From Bifidobacterium callitrichidarum (GTDB lineage Bacteria; Actinomycetota; Actinomycetes; Actinomycetales; Bifidobacteriaceae): 64,000 bases of DNA. Shown here piece by piece: positions 26,179 through 33,567 of this stretch (positions within the stretch are counted from its first letter, which is position 1; the number at the start of each line of letters is the position of its first letter). The notes beneath the pieces are model-generated. The model had not been told where the DNA came from. It made no database searches and worked only from the letters and a program-made list of their open reading frames with translations. Location of the stretch: positions 1 through 64,000 of the forward strand of contig NZ_QFFM01000004.1 in NCBI RefSeq assembly GCF_003129905.1. The letters run 5' to 3'. The position numbers and the translations under genes were made by a program.

Positions 26179-26466
26179 CGGCGCCTCCTCATATCGGGTT
26201 CCACGGGTGTCCCGCGATCGGCCCCGAGCCTCGCGGGGCCGCGCCGGTGTACGTACACCGGCGATGCTTGCTACACACCAACCGCCCCTCCGGGGAGGGG
26301 ATGGTTGCGCACCGGTCAGTTTCGCCTTGGCGCCACGCCATGCGCGGCGGACTTCAGGTCACGTTTCGCATGCCGACGCCGGTTCCGTTTCGTGTCCGCC
26401 GGCATCATTGCCGGCGTCGTTCTACGATGCGGGGCAGTGAAGAACAATCACCGTGAGGAGACCGTC
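26179..26466. other. Candidate origin of transfer between divergent mobC and 26467
   Basis: Intergenic region upstream of mobC/relaxase, the usual place for oriT. It contains the perfect palindrome CCGGTGTACGTACACCGG (26244-26261), a stem CCCCTCC-GG-GGAGGGG (26285-26300) and TTGCGCACC (26305 region) between and beside them. The nick site cannot be assigned by eye. Divergent promoters must also lie here. Confidence 0.5.
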
Positions 26467-26973
26467 ATGGCGAAGCCGAGGGAACGCAACCGGGCGATGC
26501 GCGCCATCGCCGACAACGCATTGGATGCCGAGTTGGAGGCGCTTCGGCGCAAACGCGGCGAACTGTCGCGTTTGGGTATCCTGCTGGACGATATGCGCTG
26601 GGCCGCGGAACGATTCCGTGACGCCGCCCAATCGTTCTGCGACGACCATCACATGCCTCGTGCCCAGCTCGTGCGCACGCTCAGGATGGAGCCAAGGGAG
26701 ACGGGCATGGCGTTCCATGCCGTCACGCCCGACTACGGGCAGGCCAATCCCGCCGATAGTCACGGCGAAATCCATGATGGCGAGGATTTGTCCCTCGAAT
26801 CCGACGGCCGACCGGCATCCGCCGTCGATACGCCGGAGATTGCCCTGACGGAAGACAACGCCGCAACGGCGAATGCGGCCGATGCCGGTGATGCCGGAGA
26901 ATCCGGTTCGATTGGATTGGACCCGGAGGGATTGCGATTCGGTTTCCCGCGTCCTGGCGGCTACGCTGGATGA
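26467..26973 (+). CDS. Element protein of unknown function, basic helical N-terminus and acidic tail
   Basis: 168 residues from ATG 26467, preceded by GTGAGGAGACCGTC; the longer open frame overlaps the oriT region. The N-terminal ~80 residues are charged and helical (AELEALRRKRGELSRLG), the rest acidic and low-complexity. It is divergent from mobC. Size and position suggest a DNA-binding regulator of transfer, but no HTH is recognised. Confidence 0.6.
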   Translation: MAKPRERNRAMRAIADNALDAELEALRRKRGELSRLGILLDDMRWAAERFRDAAQSFCDDHHMPRAQLVRTLRMEPRETGMAFHAVTPDYGQANPADSHGEIHDGEDLSLESDGRPASAVDTPEIALTEDNAATANAADAGDAGESGSIGLDPEGLRFGFPRPGGYAG

Positions 26974-27001
26974 CATTGGCTACATACGGGAGGTGGCGGC
27001 G

Positions 27002-27334
27002 ATGCCGATGCTGCTGGTGATGCTTGGCCTGTCGCTGGCGACGGGCGTGATACGCATGCTGATGCGTGGCGTGGCCTCGTGCCTTGCCCTGTTCGCGCAC
27101 CCGTTGCGGCTCGTGGTGTTCCTCGTGAACTCCGTGTTCACGGCGTTCGCCATGCTGTCGGGATTGCTCATGCTGGCGTTCCTGCTCATGCATTTCCTCG
27201 CCGGCTCGGACGCTCCGGCATTGGACGGCTCGTTCGCGTTGATCGTCGCCACGTTTCTCACGGCCGTGCTTGCGAGCATGCTCATGGATTGGTGCGACGC
27301 GCGGCTCCGACGACGCTCCTCCCGCCACGGCTGA
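27002..27334 (+). CDS. Small membrane protein of unknown function
   Basis: 110 residues from ATG 27002 (GGGAGGTGGCGGCG upstream). Three hydrophobic segments (MLLVMLGLSLATG; VVFLVNSVFTAFAMLSGLLM; ALIVATFLTAVLASM) and a basic tail RLRRRSSRHG. It follows the 26467 gene by 28 bp and is probably co-transcribed. Possible entry-exclusion or maintenance protein; unproven. Confidence 0.6.
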   Translation: MPMLLVMLGLSLATGVIRMLMRGVASCLALFAHPLRLVVFLVNSVFTAFAMLSGLLMLAFLLMHFLAGSDAPALDGSFALIVATFLTAVLASMLMDWCDARLRRRSSRHG

Positions 27335-27408
27335 ACGTCACCCGCCGCCGCTTGGCTCCGGAAGGCGCGGGCGCGCATGCGCCGTCACGTTTCGCCATTC
27401 GCGCCCGG

Positions 27409-27442
27409 ACGGGGGCGGAACCCGTATTCCGGTTCCGCCCCG
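27409..27442. terminator. Bidirectional terminator-like hairpin
   Basis: Arms ACGGGGGCGGAACC and GGTTCCGCCCCGT (one bulge) between the convergent ends of the 27002 membrane gene and parB. No T-run, so it may act with other signals. Confidence 0.55.
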
Positions 27443-27450
27443 TCCGTCGC

Positions 27451-29010
27451 TTATTCGGCGTCGTCCGGCTCGCCGGATGCGTCGTCGGCTTGCGACGCCC
27501 CATCGTCGTCCGGTTCGCTGTCCTGCCCTATGCCGGTATCCTCGCCATTGTCGTCGTCATCGATTGGTACGAGGGAGCCGTTGAGGGCTTCGGCTTCCGT
27601 GTCCGAGGTGCGGTAGCCGAGTGTTTCCAACGCCTCGTACAACGGTGCGGCGTGTTCCGCGATGGTCGCCGCGTCACGCCACGTTTCCCAGCTGACGCGC
27701 TCTTCGGCCAAGGCGTAGAGCAGTCCGAACGCGGCCCGTTGCGGGTCGCCGGCAATCATCGCGGTGACGGACTCGCGTAACGGGTCTTCGGCCTCGTCCT
27801 CCGGCTTTGCATCATCGGCGTCGTCGCCCGCCGTGCCGATGCCGGTGATTTGCTCCCAGACGTCCTCGGCATGACTGTTCCATTGGTCGAATCCCTCGGT
27901 GAGCGTATCGAGCGCGAATCTCGCGGACAGCAGGGCGACGGCTTTGCCGATGCCCTTCGGCTGGGATTTCAGTTCCATGAGATGCGTCACGAACGCGATG
28001 CGCAAATCACGGCTTGCCCGCGCGAACTCCTTGGCCGGTGCCGTCTCGCGTTCCTCGCGTTCCCGTTCCTCGCGCCAACGCGCCTCACGCGCCTCGCGGG
28101 CCGCGGTCTCGGCCTCCTCGTCCACGGTTTCGTACAGGGCGATGCCGCGCGCCCATGACGCGCCTTCGGCCCGCACTCCAACGACGGGCGTGGCTCCGTC
28201 ATGGGAGTCGCGCCATGCGTCGATGGCCTTGGCGATGTCGCCCGTGGTCAGCATCGTGGTGCGACGCAATCCCTTTGGCGAGTCATACCAGTTGTCCGTG
28301 TTCGGCTGTTCGTCGGCCGCGTCGATGCCCATGCGTTCCAATTCGGCTCGCGCCGTGTCGAGCCATTCGCGCCATGTTCGCTCCTGCCGGGCGTGCTTGA
28401 CGGCCATGTTCCAGTTCTTGCCGCCTGCCGCCTCGGCGAGCCGTTCCTGAAGGTCTGGATGCCGGTCGAAGTCGGCGATGGTCTCCCAGTCGTCGATGCT
28501 CAGCTGGGCCGTTCCGGCCTTGCTTCGCGCGTTCTCGCCGATGGCGGCTATCTTCAGGCGTCGGCGCACCAATGACGTGGAACGGCCGGTGCGTTGCGCT
28601 GCCTCGTCCACGCCCACGCCCAAATCGAGAAGCCCCTGATAGCCGTCGGCCTCCTCGATGACGGTCAGGTCGGCGCGCTGGCTGTTCTCCACGAGCATGA
28701 GCTCGCGTTGCTCCCGTTCCGACAAATCGGCCACCACGGCGGGTACCCGGCTCAATCCGGCGAGTTTGGCGGCGGCGAGGCGGCGATGCCCGATGACGAG
28801 CAGGTAGCGTCCCTGCGGCGTGGGAGTGACGAGCAGGTTTTGCCGGATGCCCTGCGCGCGTATCGAATCCGCGAGTTCCGACACATCGCCCACGTCGCGG
28901 CGCGGGTTCGCGGGGTTCGGATCGATAAGTCCCACGTCCAGCATGACGATGTTCGATTCCTCCATGCCTTCGTCGGCCGATACGGGACGTTCGATGATTG
29001 CGGTTTCCAT
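27451..29010 (-). CDS. ParB/Srx-domain nuclease-like partition protein
   Basis: 519 residues; AAGGAGACAATC precedes the ATG. The N-terminal ParB domain is clear (IDPNPANPRRDVGDVSELAD, then YLLVIGHRRLAAAKLAGL and LVENSQRADLTVIEEADGYQ), followed by an HTH region (VDEAAQRTGRSTSLVRRRLK). The C-terminal half contains a long Glu/Arg helix and a very acidic end (DDDDNGEDTG). No ParA partner lies nearby, so it may regulate or stabilise the element instead of acting in classical partition. Confidence 0.85.
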   Translation of the reverse strand: METAIIERPVSADEGMEESNIVMLDVGLIDPNPANPRRDVGDVSELADSIRAQGIRQNLLVTPTPQGRYLLVIGHRRLAAAKLAGLSRVPAVVADLSEREQRELMLVENSQRADLTVIEEADGYQGLLDLGVGVDEAAQRTGRSTSLVRRRLKIAAIGENARSKAGTAQLSIDDWETIADFDRHPDLQERLAEAAGGKNWNMAVKHARQERTWREWLDTARAELERMGIDAADEQPNTDNWYDSPKGLRRTTMLTTGDIAKAIDAWRDSHDGATPVVGVRAEGASWARGIALYETVDEEAETAAREAREARWREEREREERETAPAKEFARASRDLRIAFVTHLMELKSQPKGIGKAVALLSARFALDTLTEGFDQWNSHAEDVWEQITGIGTAGDDADDAKPEDEAEDPLRESVTAMIAGDPQRAAFGLLYALAEERVSWETWRDAATIAEHAAPLYEALETLGYRTSDTEAEALNGSLVPIDDDDNGEDTGIGQDSEPDDDGASQADDASGEPDDAE

Positions 29011-29044
29011 GATTGTCTCCTTGAAAAAACAGATGATTGGGGAT

Positions 29045-29078
29045 TGGCTGGGGCTTCCGGAATCGGAAGCCCCAGCCA
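29045..29078 (-). terminator. Hairpin between the DUF4192 gene and parB
   Basis: Perfect 15-bp arms TGGCTGGGGCTTCCG and CGGAAGCCCCAGCCA with loop GAAT. Lies between the two minus-strand genes and could reduce read-through into parB. Confidence 0.6.
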
Positions 29079-29098
29079 GATGAATCCACGGCCGACGC

Positions 29099-29722
29099 TC
29101 AGTGGCGGCGGCGTTCCGTCCACGCGGGGCGGATGCCGTGTTCGCTGGCCGCGAGCACGAGGGATGCCAACGAGCAGTCGTCGTCCAAGGCCAAGGCCTT
29201 GAGCGCGCGCACCGCGGCGGCGGTCGAACGGTCGGCCATCCACAGCAGGTACGCGCACGACGCCATCGGCTGTGCCTTGTATCCGTCCGGGGCGTCGGCC
29301 GTCACCGATTCCAGCAACGCCGTCGCGCGTTCCCCGCGTCTCGTGTCCGGCTGGTAGGCGGCGTCCTTGAACGCCCGTGACAGTTCGCGCATGACCACGG
29401 CCGCCGACTCCATCGAATGCGGCTGGGCGTACAGCATGTGCAGTTCGCCGCCGCCCATCTCGCGCAAAGATGCGAGTATCAGCGCGTCCCGCATGCTCAG
29501 GCACTCGGTCATCAGCACCGCCAGCGTGACGCGCTCCTCATGGGAGAAGCCTCCCTCGTCGCGCGACAGCAGGCCGTTCCACCTGTCCATCAGGGGTGCG
29601 AACCACTTGTCGGCCGCTTCCGCCGGCCCAAGTTCACGCCGGTCCTGAAGGAACCCGTCGCGTACGCGCTTCGCCAGTCCGGTTCCCGTCGTGCGGGTGT
29701 CCACCATGTCGTTCATGTCCAT
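29099..29722 (-). CDS. DUF4192-family actinobacterial protein
   Basis: 207 residues from ATG 29722, preceded by GGAAAGGACCG. The C-terminal segment SCAYLLWMADRSTAAAVRAL and LALDDDCSLASLVLAASEHG is typical of DUF4192, a family common in actinobacterial chromosomes and mobile elements whose function is not known. Only the C-terminal part of the family seems to be present, since full-length members are longer. Upstream gene of parB in the same direction. Confidence 0.75.
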   Translation of the reverse strand: MDMNDMVDTRTTGTGLAKRVRDGFLQDRRELGPAEAADKWFAPLMDRWNGLLSRDEGGFSHEERVTLAVLMTECLSMRDALILASLREMGGGELHMLYAQPHSMESAAVVMRELSRAFKDAAYQPDTRRGERATALLESVTADAPDGYKAQPMASCAYLLWMADRSTAAAVRALKALALDDDCSLASLVLAASEHGIRPAWTERRRH

Positions 29723-30208
29723 CGGTCCTTTCCGTGTGGTTTCCATTTCGGACACCACCCGCCTGCCATGCGCGCAGGCGGAGAGACCGGAGGCGTGGAC
29801 CGCGACGATCCGGGCAGTAGCGAAGACGGCATGCTGGTCCGCCGTCGCAGCGCAGGCACGGGAGCGGCGCGGGACACGGCGCAGGGAACGCAGACGGAGC
29901 GCATGGCATGCTGGTGGTGGCCGCAAACCCCTCGTCAGATTCCGCGCGGCCCACCGCCGCGAGCATGCGAGCGGCCAGACAGCACGGTCATGCGCGCAGC
30001 GCATGGACCGGGGCCGCGTTCCCGCGCCGATTGCGGAGAGTATGTCGAACAGCCCCGCCTGGAGCATTCTCTCCGCAAGCGGAGAGGGAAGTCCGCGATA
30101 AGTTACTGTCATCCGTAGATGTCAAACAGGAGCCCAGTCATGGACATGCGAGCCTCAAATCGTAGATAATGGGAAAGCTGTATTCTCGGACAACGAAGAA
30201 GGCGTAAG
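29723..30208. promoter_or_regulatory. Intergenic region with divergent promoters; no gene supported
   Basis: About 485 bp without a credible gene. It holds promoters for the DUF4192/parB unit (leftward) and the two-component system (rightward), the short inverted repeat CTCTCCGC/GCGGAGAG at 30069-30086, and palindrome C at 30107. Confidence 0.6.
30107..30124. promoter_or_regulatory. Regulon palindrome C (upstream of two-component system)
   Basis: TGTCATCC-GT-AGATGTCA, the asymmetric variant of the motif. TAGATAAT begins 38 bp downstream and makes a credible -10. It lies 85 bp before the kinase start, suggesting autoregulation. Confidence 0.75.
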
Positions 30209-31561
30209 GTGCAGGTTGCGAGGAACCATCTCATTATGGGCTCACGCCGGGGTAAGTCATCAGATGGGAGACAAACGTTAGCCGTCACCCCGCGGGATCG
30301 ATTGATCCTATGGCTTCGTCAGCTCAAAGGGGAACGCCTGCTTCGTTTCACGACGACTCTGATCTGCATCGTTGGCACGATGGGCGTGCTGATCCGCGAT
30401 TATGTGAAAGAGCGGATGGCAATCGGCACAGGATATTCGTTTATCCGGTTCCTCAACGAGGGAGCGGGAATATGGTACTTCCTTATACTGCTAGTTTTGG
30501 GAGCCATAAACGTGACGTTAAGGTCCAGAAGCCCCGTGGCGTTGCTGGCCTTGGAATTCATTGAGCTCTCTCTGGGCGTCCTGTTCGGCGTTGGTCTGCA
30601 CTCATACACGCAGTTCGCGCTTATCTTGGTGCTTTATCTGTGCATTCGGCTTCCTTTGTATGTTCAGGCCATGTGCGATCTGGCCATGATCTGCATGATC
30701 GCAATGCAATACATCTATCCCTCCTATCTGCAGCCTCAATATTTGGCGTTACTGTACTCCGTCGCTTTGGCCGGCATCGCATCCTCACTGTTGTCCATAG
30801 CGTGGGAACGGCGAACGTCGAATAGGCTGCTGTCCGAGGCACGGCGAAAGACCGCAATGCTGGCGGAGGAAAAGAATCGTACGGAACGGCGCCTTCGCAT
30901 GGCCAACGAGCTGCATGACAGTGTCGGTCATGGATTGACCTCGATTATCGCGTTATCGCAGGGAGGTGAGGACTGCATAAGGAATGGCGGCTATTCCGCT
31001 TCGCAACTGGCTGATGTCTTAGCAGAGATCACATCGATTGCGAAGGACAGTCTGACCGATACGCGCCGTATACTAAAGGTCTTCAATGAAGAGGAATCGC
31101 AGCCGTCTTTGGAACAGGTCGGTCTTGACCCAGTGAATCAGGATGACATCCTGCGTTTACGGGATTGGGACGATATCAGACCCGTACTGGAACACATACG
31201 CTCAACCGGAATCATCGTCGTGTTCACCGAAACGGGAAGACGCGTCGAGGACCCCCGCCGTTCGGATTTATGCTTCGCCGTCACTCGCGAGGCACTGACC
31301 AATGCCCTTCGGCACGGCGCGGGACTGACCCGCATTGCCGTCTCCTGGAATCATTACCGTGATGGCGGAACAGCAATCACGATCCGCAACGATGGACACG
31401 TCTCCGGACACGACACCACCGGCGAGGCATCCGGTCAAAGCAGGAAGCCGACAGGTGGAACCGGACTGCAACGGCTCTCCCAACGCCTTGCGAAAATGGG
31501 CGGCACCCTGTCCTATGGGCCATACGGCAATGGCTGGGCGGTCAAGGCACTAATCCCCTGA
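30209..31561 (+). CDS. Sensor histidine kinase, NarL-partner (HisKA_3/DesK-like) type
   Basis: 450 residues from GTG 30209; ATG 30236 is an alternative start. Five or six N-terminal membrane helices (~45-200) without a large outside domain, so it probably senses a membrane-near or small-peptide signal. The dimerisation/phosphoacceptor motif ELHDSVGHGL puts the phosphorylated His at 236. The ATPase has N-box REALTNALRHG (~Asn365) and G-box GGTGLQRLSQRL. Paired with the response regulator 16 bp downstream. Palindrome C upstream suggests the pair controls its own expression along with the peptide genes. Confidence 0.9.
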   Translation: MQVARNHLIMGSRRGKSSDGRQTLAVTPRDRLILWLRQLKGERLLRFTTTLICIVGTMGVLIRDYVKERMAIGTGYSFIRFLNEGAGIWYFLILLVLGAINVTLRSRSPVALLALEFIELSLGVLFGVGLHSYTQFALILVLYLCIRLPLYVQAMCDLAMICMIAMQYIYPSYLQPQYLALLYSVALAGIASSLLSIAWERRTSNRLLSEARRKTAMLAEEKNRTERRLRMANELHDSVGHGLTSIIALSQGGEDCIRNGGYSASQLADVLAEITSIAKDSLTDTRRILKVFNEEESQPSLEQVGLDPVNQDDILRLRDWDDIRPVLEHIRSTGIIVVFTETGRRVEDPRRSDLCFAVTREALTNALRHGAGLTRIAVSWNHYRDGGTAITIRNDGHVSGHDTTGEASGQSRKPTGGTGLQRLSQRLAKMGGTLSYGPYGNGWAVKALIP

Positions 31562-31577
31562 AAGAAACGGAAGAACC

Positions 31578-32285
31578 ATGAAGGATGCAAGAGACGACAT
31601 CATCAAGGTCATGCTGGTCGATGACATGCGAGGGGCGCGCACCGGCTTCATGATGATGCTGAACAACGATCCGAACATCATCGTCAGCTCCCAGGCCGTG
31701 GACGGCGCCCAAGCAATCGAGTTCCTACGGCAATCACCGCAGCAACTGCCTGACGTGATTCTGATGGACGTGCGCATGCCCGTCATGGACGGCATAGAGG
31801 CGACGGGCATCATCAAGGAGCAATTCCCCCAAATCCAGATACTGATCCTGACCACATACGATGAGGACGATTACGCCTTCGACGGATTGGCGCGAGGGGC
31901 ATCCGGATTCCTGCTCAAGGATGCGACCCCCAAACAGCTACGTGACGCCGTACACGCCGTGCATAACGGAGATGCGGTATTGACACCGAGAATCACCGGT
32001 GAAGTACTCAATCGCGGGGTTCGGCCCATATCGGACAACACCCGCATCAAGCTGCTACGAAGCCTATTCGACGGACTTTCCAAGCGGGAACATGAAGTCG
32101 CGGAACTCGTGGCGGCAGGCTTGTCCAATCAGGAAATCGCGGAGCGCCTATTCATCGAAACGACATCGGTACGACGCACGGTAAGCCGCATATTGGCCAG
32201 AATGCACATGCGGGACCGAGTCCAAATCGCCATAGCTTGGTATCAATCGGGGCTGGACCAAATAACAGGCAGCAAACCAGCATAA
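31578..32285 (+). CDS. NarL/FixJ-family response regulator
   Basis: 235 residues. Receiver domain with acidic pocket VDD at 14-16, phosphoacceptor Asp64 in ILMDVRMPVMDG and the Lys in GFLLKDATP. The C-terminal LuxR-type HTH runs ~168-225 (LSKREHEVAELVAAGLSNQE then TSVRRTVSRIL). NarL-type regulators bind inverted repeats as dimers, which fits the palindromes found upstream of this operon and of every peptide module. It is the most economical candidate for the regulon's controller. Confidence 0.92.
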   Translation: MKDARDDIIKVMLVDDMRGARTGFMMMLNNDPNIIVSSQAVDGAQAIEFLRQSPQQLPDVILMDVRMPVMDGIEATGIIKEQFPQIQILILTTYDEDDYAFDGLARGASGFLLKDATPKQLRDAVHAVHNGDAVLTPRITGEVLNRGVRPISDNTRIKLLRSLFDGLSKREHEVAELVAAGLSNQEIAERLFIETTSVRRTVSRILARMHMRDRVQIAIAWYQSGLDQITGSKPA

Positions 32286-32309
32286 AAATCACGATATTCA
32301 TCTCAACGA

Positions 32310-32347
32310 TTGTGGTGTTTGTCATCTTCAGATGACAAACACCACAA
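32310..32347. promoter_or_regulatory. Regulon palindrome D, 38-bp perfect, between response regulator and lasso ABC gene
   Basis: Core TGTCATCT-TC-AGATGACA at 32320-32337, extended to arms of 18 bp. Followed by TCCTTTTATT, so it could also terminate the response-regulator transcript. TTAACT (32377-32382) lies 39 bp after the core, the same distance as at palindrome E. Confidence 0.8.
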
Positions 32348-32528
32348 TCCTTTTATTGGAGAATAGAGCAAACTGGTTAACTGTCTATGTCCGTCGCTCA
32401 AGCGAACGGAACAAACCTAGCATATATCACGTCACTTTTGCCATCCCCTAAGATAGGGCAGTATCCAAAAACCGTTAGGGGGGGGACTTCGATTATTGCG
32501 GCTCGGGTCAATCGAAGAAAGGAAAACG

Positions 32529-33212
32529 ATGTGCCAGCTGCCCGATTCGGCTTCACCCATCATTGCGTTTGAGAACGTCTCATTCAATCATGCCGGTCGC
32601 GAATTGCATGGGATCACATTTGCCGCCTATGCAGGTCGAGTCACCGTTCTGATGGGGCCACATGACGCCGGCAAAACAACTGTTCTCCGGATGCTGTTGG
32701 GACTGGATATCCCGGATTCCGGATGCATATACACCTGTGGCAAACCCTGTGGCACATCCCGTATACCCAAAAACGTTGTGAATGCAATGCCCGAAGCCAT
32801 TTCACTATCCCCGTATTACTCGGTCGGAACCTATCTTCGTTGGAAGGCGTTCTGGGCCGGAACGTCTGATTCGCTTCTTGACGGGATTATTCACATGACC
32901 GAACTGCAGAATCTTCTCACCGTCAAGCTCCACGATCTCGCTCCAATCGATGTCCTCAAAATGCGATTCGCCATAGCTCTGCTTCCCAATCCCAAAGCCC
33001 TGATCGTAGATGAACCGCTCCAGGCACTCGATCAATCGGGCACGAATTGGATCTGCGAGCAGATACGGAAGCAGACAAATCGTGGCGTTGCGGTGCTCAT
33101 CGCATCCGAACCGGACGGCAAGCTGAAGCCGATTACCGATGATGTTGTGGTACTGGATAAAGGCACCGTGGTAAAAGAGGGTTCCCGCGGCCAACTCTGG
33201 AAGGAAGACTGA
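32529..33212 (+). CDS. Orphan ABC ATPase of the lasso cluster
   Basis: 227 residues from ATG 32529 (AAAGGAAAACG upstream). Walker A is the unusual GPHDAGKT, Walker B is ALIVDEPLQALD; the signature loop reads LAPIDVLKMRFAIAL, not LSGGQ, so it diverges from the consensus. Overall like the BcrA/CcmA-type ATPases. No permease gene is adjacent. In lasso clusters the transporter usually exports the peptide and protects the producer; here it must borrow a permease or work differently. It has its own palindrome (D) upstream and palindrome E downstream. Confidence 0.8.
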   Translation: MCQLPDSASPIIAFENVSFNHAGRELHGITFAAYAGRVTVLMGPHDAGKTTVLRMLLGLDIPDSGCIYTCGKPCGTSRIPKNVVNAMPEAISLSPYYSVGTYLRWKAFWAGTSDSLLDGIIHMTELQNLLTVKLHDLAPIDVLKMRFAIALLPNPKALIVDEPLQALDQSGTNWICEQIRKQTNRGVAVLIASEPDGKLKPITDDVVVLDKGTVVKEGSRGQLWKED

Positions 33213-33250
33213 AAAACGCCAGCAGATCGTCCGATTCCCCATAGATCCAT

Positions 33251-33292
33251 GTGTTTGGTGTTTGTCATCCGAAGATGACAAACACCAAACAC
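33251..33292. promoter_or_regulatory. Regulon palindrome E upstream of the lasso precursor
   Basis: Core TGTCATCC-GA-AGATGACA at 33263-33280, extended to a 42-bp palindrome with one mismatch. TTAACT at 33320-33325 lies 39 bp after the core. The precursor ATG is 104 bp after the core. Confidence 0.8.
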
Positions 33293-33384
33293 ATTCTTGG
33301 ATGTACTATCCAAATCATGTTAACTGGAATGGCATGCACCGACATGCAATCCGGTTCCATATCCAGAACACGAGGAGAACGAAG

Positions 33385-33513
33385 ATGAAGGATTATGTGC
33401 CTCCTGCCGTTGAGGTCATCGCATCATTCAAGGAAGCAACCAATGGCGTATGGTTCGGCAACTATGTCGATGTTGGCGGCGCCAAGGCCCCGTTCCCTTG
33501 GGGATCGAACTGA
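33385..33513 (+). CDS. Lasso peptide precursor
   Basis: 42 residues; GAGGAGAACGAAG precedes the ATG. Leader residues 1-20 (MKDYVPPAVEVIASFKEATN) carry the actinobacterial YxxP motif (Tyr4, Pro7) recognised by the RRE protein and the conserved Thr at -2 (Thr19). The core is residues 21-42: Gly21 is position 1, Asp29 is position 9, predicting a nine-residue macrolactam ring GVWFGNYVD and a 13-residue loop/tail VGGAKAPFPWGSN. Pro, Phe and Trp in the tail could act as plugs. It is followed directly by cyclase, RRE and peptidase genes, which makes the assignment firm. Confidence 0.92.
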   Translation: MKDYVPPAVEVIASFKEATNGVWFGNYVDVGGAKAPFPWGSN

Positions 33514-33567
33514 CCGAAACCCTGCATATATTGATGATCCCTAGCTGTATCAGGATAGGGAAACGTG

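Larger units (their letters stand above)
7443..30112. mobile_element. Integrative conjugative element core, interrupted by a peptide/ABC cassette
   Basis: Two convergent arms. The plus arm 7443-14180 encodes VirB2/TrbC-like, TrbL/VirB6-like, PrgI/VirB3-like, VirB4, a VirB1-type lytic enzyme and an LRV-domain membrane protein. The minus arm 29722-17742 encodes DUF4192, ParB, MobC, relaxase, accessory proteins, ArdA-domain protein, SSB-like protein and VirD4. The cassette 14187-17757 sits between the 3' ends of the arms. The set is nearly complete for transfer, but VirD4 appears cut short at its C-terminus. The true ends are not defined; the nearest integrases are at 48811 and 55265. Confidence 0.7.

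Noticed and set aside
27079..27780. 233-residue plus-strand frame across the parB 3' end
   Set aside because: Val/Arg-rich shadow of parB on the opposite strand that also overlaps the terminator hairpin.
32310..32347. Palindrome D as a plain terminator only
   Set aside because: It does resemble a terminator, but the same core at eight other sites, mostly upstream of promoters, makes a regulator site the better primary call; both roles are possible.
32387..32572. 61-residue plus-strand open frame before the lasso ABC gene
   Set aside because: Its start coincides with the promoter region of palindrome D and it overlaps the ABC gene start in another frame; no ribosome site and no protein-like pattern.
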